A stretch of DNA of 64,000 nucleotides, taken from assembly GCA_963762885.1 (NCBI GenBank), contig CAVXNH010000042.1, forward strand, positions 1-64,000, read 5' to 3'. Below the pieces are notes generated by a model. The model saw only the letters and a list, made by a program, of their open reading frames with translations, ran no database searches and was not told the DNA's origin. Below, one piece after another: positions 1-7,633 of this stretch (its first letter is position 1; each line of letters begins with the position of its first letter). Origin of the DNA: JASHVB01 sp963762885. Its GTDB lineage: Bacteria > Pseudomonadota > Alphaproteobacteria > Acetobacterales > Acetobacteraceae. A program made the translations under genes and the position numbers.

Positions 1-133
1 GTGCTGCGGTTATTGCCACCAACGACACGACAGCGGGCAGCCGGTAGTGCCTCGCCCCTACGTGGCCTTCGACGCGGCGACGGGCAGGAGCAGACGGGAA
101 GCGAGGGCGAAGCTCACGATCCGCGGTGCTCAC
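1..133 (-). CDS. Possible N-terminus of an unidentified protein, cut by the window edge
   Basis: A reading frame opens at a GTG (131-133, minus strand) and stays open for 44 codons to the left edge. It is Arg/Pro-rich and then turns hydrophobic (LPAVVSLVAITAA), as expected where a signal or membrane anchor begins. It points away from the peroxiredoxin remnant at 194. I recognise no family, and the DNA lies in the segment that may not belong to this chromosome, so this is only a possible gene. Confidence 0.2.
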   Translation of the reverse strand, partial: MSTADRELRPRFPSAPARRRVEGHVGARHYRLPAVVSLVAITAA

Positions 134-193
134 TCAGTCCCGCCATGACGCCTGCCTGGAGGCGCACGCGGGAGCATCGGCTAGGATCCGGCC

Positions 194-456
194 GTGATCG
201 AACCGGGAGACGGAGCCGGACTTAGCTCCCGACCAGGACGGCAACCCGGTCAAGCTGTCGTCGCTGAAGGGGAAACCCGTCGTCCTCTACTTCTATCCGA
301 AGGCCGACACCCCCGGCTGCACCGCCGGCATGCGGATAGCGACCACGAGGCCGACTACGCCAAGGCCGGGGCGAGGGTTCTGGGTGTTCCCGGACCCGGT
401 CAAAGAAGGTCAAATTCCACGACAAGCAGGCGCTGAACTTCACGCTGCTCGCCGAC
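194..456 (+). pseudogene. bcp: Decayed bcp-type thiol peroxiredoxin (N-terminal part)
   Basis: Reading across several frames gives a recognisable Bcp/AhpC-TSA peroxiredoxin start. GTG at 194 gives VIEPGDGA; after a frame change comes DGNPVKLSSLKGKPVVLYFY with PKADTPGCT, which holds the peroxidatic cysteine. Another change leads to DYAKAGARVLGV, and a third to FHDKQALNFTLLAD. Bcp enzymes reduce hydroperoxides with thioredoxin and are about 155 residues long; roughly the first 90 are represented here, and the C-terminal half is replaced by AT-rich DNA. At least three indels in 260 bp make this a remnant or very poor sequence, not a working gene. Confidence 0.6.
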
Positions 457-1274
457 GTTCTTTATCGAGCTGCTCGTACGACTCGTCCTCTTCATCGGCC
501 CTAAACGGCGAGCTATACTCTGCGCTAAGGCGATCCAACAGCTGATCAGTAGACGAATCGAATCTTACACTGAGATTACTCTAAATAGCCTACTCGGAGT
601 CGTCTCAGATAGCGCTAGGCTCAACGGCGCATAGCTTAGGCAAATCGATAGGGAAATCGTTATATAGACTAACTAAGCCTTATCTGCGACTGTGCTAATG
701 CTCCAACGGCATCGCAGCGAAGCATATATACGGTAGAAAGTCTGCTATACAACGTGCAGAAGAAAGGAAGCCGGAAGAGGAGGGTGACTAGAATTCAACC
801 GAGAATTTACTCTCGGAAGTGGCCTATGCGCACTTGCCGTAGGCACCAACGGCTTACTACCGCTTTCCGGAAGCGGTAATTTCTTTCCTTTGTTAGGATA
901 GAGAGCTATATTCAAGCTCGCCGGCGTAGCAGCGCCTTAGTAGTAAAAAGGGGACTCATATGGCACAATATATGACAAAAACAAAGACCCTAGAAGGAAA
1001 GAATGCCTTACGAAGGCATAGCGCCACCGGAAGCATCGAAAACGGCACTCACCGACGTCGCAATCCGTCCAGGGTGTAATCTGCGTGCCCCATCCATTTC
1101 GCGTTTTTCGGCGGAATGGGTGGGATTTCACAAAGCTCCGGTCTACACTATTTGCACAAATGCTCTAGCCGCGTATCGCTTCGGCAGAACCGCGCCAAAG
1201 CACAAGACGGCTGGAAGCTGGGAGCTTGTAGCCAAACGCTGTTTTCAGGAGAGCCCGCACTGCCCAGCCAACTG
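457..1274. other. AT-rich stretch without recognisable genes
   Basis: Composition changes visibly here: long runs rich in A, T and TAG/TAA triplets, unlike the GC-rich rest of the window. No frame on either strand shows a protein I recognise. Short open frames from about 1000 have no credible composition or ribosome binding site. The stretch contains several compact hairpins (799-816, 836-853, 858-878, 1003-1019) and ends where M50 peptidase coding sequence abruptly begins at about 1275. Confidence 0.5.
799..878. repeat. Run of three short perfect hairpins
   Basis: Three hairpins follow one another. CCGAGA/TCTCGG spans 799-816 with a 6-nt loop. GCCGT/ACGGC spans 836-853. TACCGCTT/AAGCGGTA spans 858-878 with a 5-nt loop. 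A fourth, ATGCCTT/AAGGCAT, lies at 1003-1019. None is followed by a T-run, so they do not look like intrinsic terminators. Their role is unknown. Confidence 0.4.
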
Positions 1275-1343
1275 CTCGTGCAAGGTGATCGCCAGGATGG
1301 CGGCGACCACCGCTGGCGCGATCTCCAACAGAATTTGGGTCAC
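1245..1343 (-). pseudogene. Truncated start of an M50 (site-2 protease-like) peptidase
   Basis: GTG at 1343 overlaps the nagZ stop codon (GTGA), so it was translationally coupled to nagZ. The first 23 residues end in AAILAITLHE, the hydrophobic helix leading into the HExxH zinc motif of M50 membrane metalloproteases. After the HE (about 1275) the reading becomes QLAGQCGLS and stops at 1245; the second histidine and everything after it is missing. The break coincides with the start of the AT-rich foreign stretch, so it marks a rearrangement or an assembly join. Confidence 0.6.
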
Positions 1344-2331
1344 GCCAGCAACCGATCCCGTTCGGCGGCCAGCGTCGCTTCGTCCAGCGGCCGTCGGTGC
1401 CGTGCGGCCAGAGTGCGCGCGGCGCCCAGCCGGGCGGCGGCATCGGAAGACAGCACAGGGCAGGCGGCCAGCAGCTCCGCCGTCGGCGCATGGTCGCCGG
1501 CGCAGTACAGCGCGATGTCGCAGCCGGCGGCCAACGCCGCGACCGCGCGTTCCGTGGGCGTGCCGGACAAAGCCTGCATCGCCAGATCGTCGCTCACCAT
1601 TACGCCTCCGAAGCCGAGCCGCCCGCGGATGACCCCGCCGATCACCGCCCGCGACACCGTGGCGGGGAGAATAGGGTCCCAGCCGGCATAAACAATGTGT
1701 GCCGTCATCAGCCACGGCAGATCGGTATTCAATCCGAACGGCAACAGGTCGGCGCGCAGGTCGTTGGCGTGCACCCGCGGCAGGGCGAGGTGCGAATCGA
1801 CCAGGGCTCGGCCATGCCCGGGCGCGTGCTTGGCCACCGGTTGCACCCCAGCCGCCAACAACCCGGCGGCCATGCTCGCCCAAGCCGGGCGACGGCCACC
1901 GGATCCGCCGCGAACGCCCGGTCGCCGACGACGTTGCTGGCGCCCGGGAGGCCGAGGTCGAGCACCGGCGCGGCGGCGACATCGAAGCCGGCGGCGGCGC
2001 AGTCCAGGCCGATCAGCGCCCCGGTCAGGAATGCGGCGCGCAGACCGGCGGCGCGGTTGCGGGCGAAGCAGCGGCCGAGCGCGGCGGCCGACGGATGCGC
2101 CCGCCAGTGCGGCGGGCGGAGGCGGGCGACGCGGCCGCCCTCCTGGTCCACCATCAGCACGGCGTCATCGGGCAGGGCTCGGCGCAGCGACGCGACCAGG
2201 ACGCCCAGTTGCAGCGGATCATGGATGTTGCGTCCGAACAGGATCACCCCAGCAGGGGGGTGGGCGCGGAACAGGGCCGCCTCGTCGGCGAGGAGGGTCG
2301 GGCCGGCGATGCCCACGATTGCAGCTTGCAT
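1340..2331 (-). CDS. nagZ: Beta-N-acetylhexosaminidase NagZ (one frameshift)
   Basis: Glycoside hydrolase family 3 enzyme of peptidoglycan recycling; it removes N-acetylglucosamine from anhydromuropeptides in the cytoplasm. The N-terminal part has PPAGVILFGRNI and VDQEGGRVARL. The second part has the active-site loop KHAPGHGRALVDSH, with its Asp-His pair, and VMVSDDLAMQAL. The two halves are in different frames with the switch near 1875-1890; the total length (about 330 residues) fits the family. The start is the ATG at 2331, because MQAAIVGIAG matches the usual N-terminus better than the ATG 18 nt upstream. In many alphaproteobacteria nagZ follows argS and a SPOR gene; here those are about 15 kb away. 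Confidence 0.88.
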
Positions 2332-2377
2332 GCCGGCACCATAGCCCACAATCGCACATGTTCGGGGGAAGGAAGCA

Positions 2378-2430
2378 AGGCCAGGGCAGAACCCTCTGGC
2401 GGGGTTTCAGGGGCAACGCCCCTGACCTTG
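2378..2430. repeat. Small double hairpin repeat
   Basis: Two adjacent imperfect palindromes (CCAGGGCAGAACCCTCTGG, then TCAGGGGCAACGCCCCTGA) lie between nagZ and the dioxygenase gene. The same type of sequence recurs around 54820-54845 and 55000-55065, so this is a dispersed repeat and not a gene-specific site. Confidence 0.5.
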
Positions 2431-2517
2431 CTGCCTCCACCCGGGCGCCACATTGACGGCCGTGGCCCCCGGGCCATAGCGTCATCGCCAACAATCAGAA
2501 GACGGGAGAAGAACGCG

Positions 2518-3353
2518 ATGTCCTGCACCATCACGCCCCTGACCGAGCATACCGGCGCCGAAGTCCGCGGCGTCGATCTGCGAGAGCCGATCGACGATGC
2601 CACCCATGCCGCGCTGAACCGTGCGTTCGTCAACCATCATGTGCTGGTGATCCGCGACCAGGATTTTTCCCCGAGCAATTCAAACGCGCGGCGCAGGTGT
2701 TCGGCGCGTTGCAGCAGCACGACAAAAAGCAGCATCACGTGGCCGGGCATCCGGACGTGTATTACGTCTCCAACGACGAGTTCCTGAACGGCAAGCGCAT
2801 CATTCCGGGCGAGACGTTTCACACCGACCATTCGAACCACCCGGCGCCACCCAAGGCCACCACGCTGTTCGCTGTGCAACTCCCCTCGCGCGGCGGCGAC
2901 ACGCAATACGTCAACATGCACCTGGCTTATGATGAACTGTCCGACGCGATGAAGCAGCGCATCGCGGGATTGCAGGCGGACCACGTCTACCTCAGCAAAT
3001 ACAGCCCACGGGCGCTGGGACCGATCGACGAGGCCAGCCTGCGCGCGGCGCCGCACGGCATTCATCCGCTGGTGCACACGCATCGCGAGAACGGCCGCAA
3101 GGCGCTGTATCTCAATCCGGTGCGGATGGAGTCCATCAGTGGGATGGAGGCCAAGGAGGCGCTGGCGCTGATTGACGAGTTGATGCAGCACGCGACGCAG
3201 CAGAAGTATGAATATCGCCATCAGTGGCGGCACGGCGACATGGTGATCTGGGACAATCGCAGCGTCATGCACCAGGCGAACGCGGACTACGACATGGCCG
3301 AGCGCCGCTACCTGTACCGTCTCATGCTGCAAGGCGCGACGCTGGTGTCATAA
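2518..3353 (+). CDS. TauD/TfdA-family Fe(II)/2-oxoglutarate dioxygenase (one frameshift)
   Basis: Cytoplasmic non-haem iron dioxygenase of about 279 residues. The N-terminus (MSCTITPLTEHTGAEVRGVD) and NRAFVNHHVLVIRDQDF are typical of the family. The frame changes near 2675. The rest carries the iron ligands: HTDHSN (His and Asp at about 2821-2832) and the distal His in WDNRSVMHQA. The arginine that binds 2-oxoglutarate is probably within the following AERRYLYR. Members attack taurine, 2,4-D, sulfonates and similar compounds; the substrate cannot be read from the sequence. The neighbouring peptide/opine transporter on the other strand suggests a catabolic role, but that is inference. Confidence 0.85.
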
Positions 3354-3391
3354 CGAAGCGGGCGAGGATCGGCGCACGGGCGCCGACAGCC

Positions 3392-3475
3392 CGTCATGCC
3401 GACGAAGGTCGGCATCCATGACTATGCTCCGGCCACGAAGACAAGCCATGGATGCCGACCTTCGTCGGCATGACG
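3392..3475. repeat. Palindromic repeat, GTCATGCCGACGAAGGTCGGCAT type
   Basis: Perfect 29-bp inverted arms (3392-3420 and 3447-3475) around a 26-bp centre. Each arm is itself a hairpin (TGCCGACGAAGGTCGGCA). The same arm recurs at 22177-22208. It sits between the convergent dioxygenase and oppF ends and could act as a bidirectional transcription stop. Confidence 0.75.
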
Positions 3476-3491
3476 GAGGCACGAGGTCCCC

Positions 3492-4475
3492 CTACCCCCG
3501 CACATGACATGCGACAAAGTGCCCCGCCGCGCTCTGCCGCAACTCCGGCGCCTCGCGCGAACACCGCGCCTCCGTCAGCGGACAGCGCGGATGGAAATGG
3601 CAGCCGGAGGGCGGATGGATCGGGTTCGGCACCTCGCCTCGCAACGCCATGCGTCGGCGCTTCACCAACGGATCGGGGATCGGCACCGCCGATAGCAGCG
3701 CCTCGGTGTAGGGATGCCGGGGATTGTCATACAGCATCATCGGCCGGTGCGATCTCCACCACGCGGCCGAGATACATCACCGCGACGCGGTCGCTGATGT
3801 GTTCCACCACCGACAGGTCGTGCGCGATGAACAGATAGGTCAGGCCGAGCTTCTCCTGCAGATCCTCCAGCAGATTGATCACCTGCGCCTGGATCGACAC
3901 GTCCAGCGCCGATACCGGCTCGTCGCAAACGATCATTTCGGGCTGCACCGCCAGCGCGCGCGCAATGCCGATGCGCTGGCGCTGGCCGCCGGAGAACTCG
4001 TGCGGAAAGCGGTGCAGGTGGCCCGCGCTGCAGTCCCACCGTCTCCAGCAATTGCACGACCCGGTCCTCGCAGATCCCGCCGGTTCGCGGCCAGCCGATG
4101 GATGATCAGCGCCTCGCCGATGATGCCGCGCACGGTGTGGCGCGGATTGAGCGATGCGAACGGGTCCTGGAAGATGATCTGCATGTCGCGGCGCAGCCCG
4201 CGCAGCGCTTCGCCTTCCAGGGTGGTGACGTCGCGGCCTTCGAACCGGATTTCGCCCGCGCTCGGCTCGATCAGGCGCAGGATGCAGCGGCCGGTGGTCG
4301 ATTTGCCGCAGCCGGACTCGCCGACCAGGCCGAGCGTCTCGCCAGCGCTGATGTCGAAGCTGACGCCGTCCACCGCGTGCACCACCGGCGCCTCGTGCGC
4401 GAACAAGCCGCCCTTCAACGGAAAATCCTTGCGCAGTGCACGCACCGATAGCAGCGGCGGTCGTCGATCGCTCAC
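3492..4475 (-). CDS. Peptide/opine ABC transporter ATPase, OppF/DppF type (frameshifted)
   Basis: Second ATP-binding subunit of the importer. Starting at GTG 4475, it overlaps the upstream ATPase stop by the four bases GTGA. Visible motifs in order: DGVSFDISAGETLGLVGESG then CGKSTTGR (Walker A), IIFQDPFASLNPR (Q-loop), the Walker B VCDEPVSALDVSIQAQV, and LFIAHDLSVVEHISD (H-loop). The C-terminal oligopeptide-transporter tail has NPRHPYTEALLSA and the cysteine signature CHFHPRCPLTEARC. About three frame changes (near 4075, 4030 and 3740) interrupt it. All motifs survive, so I read it as one gene with sequence errors. Confidence 0.85.
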
Positions 4476-5592
4476 AGGACGCAGGCCGACCTGTGGCCGG
4501 GCGCGATTTCGCGCAGCGGCGGCGGTTCGGCGCGGCAGATGTCGCGCACGAACGCGCAGCGATCGGCGAAGCGGCAGCCCGGCGGCGGATCCAGCAGGCT
4601 CGGCACCGTGCCGGGAATCTGGCTCAGCCGCGTGCGTCCGGCGGTGCGCTTGTCCATGCGTGGAATCGAGCGGATCAGGCCCTGCGTGTAAGGATGGTGC
4701 GGGATGCGCGAACAGTTCCTCCACTGGTGCTTGCTCCACGACCTTGCCGGCATACATCACCACGACGCGCTGTGCGGTCTCCGCCACCACGCCCATCGCG
4801 TGGGTGATCAGCATCACCGACATGCCGAAGCGCGATTTCATATCGAGCAACAGATCGATAATCTGTGCCTGGATGGTGACGTCGAGCGCTGTGGTCGGCT
4901 CGTCGGCGATCAGCAGTTGCGGGCGGCAGACCAGCGCCATGGCGATCATCACGCGCTGCCGCATGCCGCCGGAGAACTGGTGCGGGTAGTCGTGCACGCG
5001 GCGCTCGGGATTGGAAATCTGCACCAGCCGCAACATGTCCACCGCCGCCTCCAGCGCCGCCTTGCGCGAGACCTTCTGGTGCGCGCGGACGGAACTCGCC
5101 GATCTGTTCGCCGACGGTATAGACCGGGTTGAGGGAGGTCATCGGTTCCTGGAACACCATGGCGATTTCTCGGGCACGGATCTTGTCCATGGCCGCGGGC
5201 GGCAGGGGGATGAGATCGCGGCCTTGCCAGAGGACTTCACCGGATTCGAAGCGGCCGGGCGGCATGTCGATCAGCTTGAGCACGCTGCGGGCGGTGACCG
5301 TCTTGCCGCAGCCGGATTCGCCGACCACGGCCAGGGTCTCGCCTCGATCGACCGTCAGGTCCACGCCATCCACCGCGCGGACCATGCCATCATCGGTGTT
5401 GAACCAGGTTTTCAAATTGCGAATTTCGAGGAGGACCTTACCTCTCCCGCCTTCGGCGGGAGAGGTCGCGGAACGCAGTGACGCGGGTGAGGGTGCCGCG
5501 GCAGGCACCGTGCGTGCCGCGGCACCCTCACCCTCGCCGCTACGCGTCTCGACCTCTCCCGCCAAAGGCGGGAGAGGTTTACTGGCGACCAT
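4472..5592 (-). CDS. Peptide/opine ABC transporter ATPase, OppD/DppD type, with a repeat-encoded N-terminal insert (frameshifted)
   Basis: First ATP-binding subunit. ATG 5592 shares its A with the permease stop (TAATG), the standard coupling arrangement, so this start is well supported. Residues 1-5 (MVASK) are followed by a 46-residue stretch (about 6-51) encoded by a palindromic repeat. The normal domain then starts at VLLEIRNLKTW. Motifs: GESGCGKTVTAR (Walker A), MVFQEPMTSLNP (Q-loop), SGGMRQRVMIAMAL (signature), LLIADEPTTALDV (Walker B), LITHAMGVVAE (H-loop), and the cysteine-rich tail CRFADRCAFVRDIC. Two frame changes, near 5090 and 4715, are probably sequence errors. Confidence 0.86.
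5441..5577. repeat. 137-bp palindromic element inside the OppD coding sequence
   Basis: Outer hairpins CCTCTCCCGCC/GGCGGGAGAGG stand at both ends, each a small palindrome. The two halves are inverted copies of each other around 5509 (GTGAGGGTGCCGCGGCA facing TGCCGCGGCACCCTCAC). A related 146-bp copy lies at 10944-11089 and a half copy at 13448-13486. Here the element is read through in frame, giving an N-terminal extension of OppD. Confidence 0.8.
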
Positions 5593-6545
5593 TATACCAC
5601 CCGCCGCGGATCGAGCGCATCGCGCAATCCGTCGCCGATGAAGTTGATCGACAAGACCGCGAGAAAAATCGCCAGGCCGGGAAACAGCGCCCAATGCGGC
5701 GCGATGTCGAGATTGTCCTTGGCGTCGAACAGCATGCGGCCCCAGCTTGGCACGTCGGGGGGAAAACCCAGTCCCAGGAACGATAATGTCAATTCGGCGA
5801 TGATGGCATTGGCCACTTCGATGGTGCCCGCGACGATCACCGGGCCGAGCGCGTTGGGCATGATGTGGCGCACCACCAGGCGCATGCGGGACGCGCCCAG
5901 TGCTCGTGCGGCCTCGACGAATTCCTTCTCGCGCAGTGACAGGAATTGCGCGCGCACCAGGCGGGCCAGCGGCATCCAGCGCAGCCCGCCGATCACCACG
6001 ACGATCAGTACGAACACGCCGCCCTGCGCGCCCAGCATGGTCTTCAGCGCCGGGCGGAACAGGTAGATCACCAGCAGCAGCAACGGAAGCTGCGGCAGGG
6101 ACAGGGCCATGTCGGTGAGCCACATCAGCGCGGCGTCGATGCGGCCGCTGGCCATGCCGGATACCGCACCGATCGATGCACCGACGCATACCGCAACGAA
6201 CATCGCGGCCAGGCCAACCGCCAGCGAGATCTTGCCGCCGTAGATCAGCCGCGCGAGCAAGTCCTGGCCGAGGTCGTCGGTGCCGGCGGGATGCGCCCAG
6301 GAAGGTCCTTGCAGCATGGCGGAGAAGTCGATGGCGTCGATCGGCACGCGCCAGATGAACGGACCCGCGACGATGCCGAACACCATCAGGCCCAGCACCA
6401 CGAGGCTGACCACCGCAAGCCGATGCTTGCGGAAACGCCGCCATGCCTCGCGCGCCGGCGACAGCGGCGCTGTGGCGCGCGGCGCGGCTACTGCCGCGAG
6501 GCCTACCGCCTCAACGGAAGGCGATGCGGGGATCGAGCCAGACAT
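5592..6545 (-). CDS. Peptide/opine ABC transporter permease, DppC/OppC type
   Basis: Inner-membrane permease of about 317 residues. After a short cytoplasmic N-terminus (REAWRRFRKHRLAV) comes the first membrane span (VVSLVVLGLMVFGIVAGPFI). Next are a periplasmic loop with HPAGTDDLGQDLLARLIYGG, typical of this subunit, and four more hydrophobic spans. The EAA loop EAARALGASRMRLVVRHIMPN couples it to the ATPases. It ends in LDPR, as usual. ATG 6545 overlaps the end of the upstream permease gene by 35 bp; no other start codon lies closer to the first span. Confidence 0.9.
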   Translation of the reverse strand: MSGSIPASPSVEAVGLAAVAAPRATAPLSPAREAWRRFRKHRLAVVSLVVLGLMVFGIVAGPFIWRVPIDAIDFSAMLQGPSWAHPAGTDDLGQDLLARLIYGGKISLAVGLAAMFVAVCVGASIGAVSGMASGRIDAALMWLTDMALSLPQLPLLLLVIYLFRPALKTMLGAQGGVFVLIVVVIGGLRWMPLARLVRAQFLSLREKEFVEAARALGASRMRLVVRHIMPNALGPVIVAGTIEVANAIIAELTLSFLGLGFPPDVPSWGRMLFDAKDNLDIAPHWALFPGLAIFLAVLSINFIGDGLRDALDPRRVV

Positions 6546-7473
6546 ACAGCAGATCGGCGATGAGGTTGCACAGGACGACGAGGCAGGCAAACACGAAGGT
6601 GACGCCCATCACCACGGGCGTGTCGTTGGCGAGGATGGCGTCGATCAGCAGTGAACCGATGCCGGGCACGCGGAAGATTTGCTCTGTGATGATGGCGCCG
6701 CCGAACACGATCGGAAGCTGCACGGCGACCAGCGTCACCACGGGGATCAGCCCGTTGCGGACGACGTGACGGATCAGCACGCGGCGGGCGCCGATGCCTT
6801 TCGATCGCGCGGTGGTCACGTAGTCGAGCCGGATGACGTCCAGCATCGCGGAGCGCACATAGCGCACCAGCGAGGCGCCCTGGAACAGGCCGAGCACCAG
6901 CACGGGCATGATGCTCTGGCGGATTTCCTCGCCCAGCCACGCCCAGCCGGTCGCCGAGAGGTTGGTTCGGAATACGAAGGGCAGCCAGTGAAGCTGGATG
7001 CTGAACAGCAGGATCAGCAGCAGTCCGGTGAAGAAGGTCGGCAGCGAGAACCCGACAAAGGCCAGCGTGTTGGCGACCTGGTCGAACAGCGAATAGGGGC
7101 GGGTGGCCGACAATACGCCGACCGGGAGAGCCACCAGGATCGCCAGGATTTGCGCCGAGCCGAGAATGGCGATGGTGACCGGCAGGCGCTGCATGATCAG
7201 CGTCTCGACGTCGATCCGGCTGGCGAAGGAAAACCCCCAGTCGCCTTGCAGCATGGCGAACAGCCAGTGAATGTAACGTAGCCAGACCGGATCATCGAGG
7301 CCGAATTTCGCGCGCAATGCGGCCTGCACGGCAGGCGGGACGTTCGGGTTGGTGGCGAGTTCGCCGAACGGATCGCCCGGCGCCAGCGCCAGCACGGTGA
7401 ACAGCACCACGCTGATCGCCAGCAGGCTGGGGATCGCCAGCAGCAAGCGGCGGATTATGTACGAGCGGGACAT
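6511..7473 (-). CDS. Peptide/opine ABC transporter permease, DppB/OppB type
   Basis: Inner-membrane permease of 320 residues, intact. The N-terminus SRSYIIRRLLLAIPSLLAIS starts the first span, followed by the family motif LAPGDPF. The loop GDWGFSFASRIDV precedes the core spans. The EAA motif is TTARSKGIGARRVLIRHVVR, and the end IADLLYVWLDPRI is characteristic. It lies 160 bp downstream of the binding-protein gene and is followed without a gap by the second permease, so the five genes read as one transcription unit. Confidence 0.92.
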   Translation of the reverse strand: MSRSYIIRRLLLAIPSLLAISVVLFTVLALAPGDPFGELATNPNVPPAVQAALRAKFGLDDPVWLRYIHWLFAMLQGDWGFSFASRIDVETLIMQRLPVTIAILGSAQILAILVALPVGVLSATRPYSLFDQVANTLAFVGFSLPTFFTGLLLILLFSIQLHWLPFVFRTNLSATGWAWLGEEIRQSIMPVLVLGLFQGASLVRYVRSAMLDVIRLDYVTTARSKGIGARRVLIRHVVRNGLIPVVTLVAVQLPIVFGGAIITEQIFRVPGIGSLLIDAILANDTPVVMGVTFVFACLVVLCNLIADLLYVWLDPRIAFR

Positions 7474-7534
7474 TCAGTGCGCTGATGAGTGCTGGCGGGT
7501 GCGTGCACTTTCGGGTCATCCGCCGCCCGTTTCA

Positions 7535-7575
7535 GGTCATGGCCGGCGCAGGCCGGCCTTCGCCGGCCATGACAC
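7535..7575. repeat. Palindromic repeat, GTCATGGCCGG type
   Basis: GTCATGGCCGG and CCGGCCATGAC face each other around GGCCGGCCTTCGCCGG. It sits between the binding-protein gene and the first permease gene of the operon. At this position such a hairpin often lowers downstream expression relative to the binding protein; that is inference. Confidence 0.6.
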
Positions 7576-7633
7576 GAAATCGCACGCATGGTTGCGCCAA
7601 CCAATTCGGCGTTCGGTGTCATGGCAGGTCGGA

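Noticed and set aside
1003..1691. Open frames on the plus strand over the AT-rich stretch and nagZ end
   Set aside because: They cross the junction at 1275 and are antisense to nagZ beyond it; no coherent protein.
3724..4989. Long open frame on the plus strand opposite oppF and oppD
   Set aside because: It is antisense to clear ABC ATPase motifs; Arg/Ser/Ala-rich composition is typical of shadow frames in GC-rich genes.
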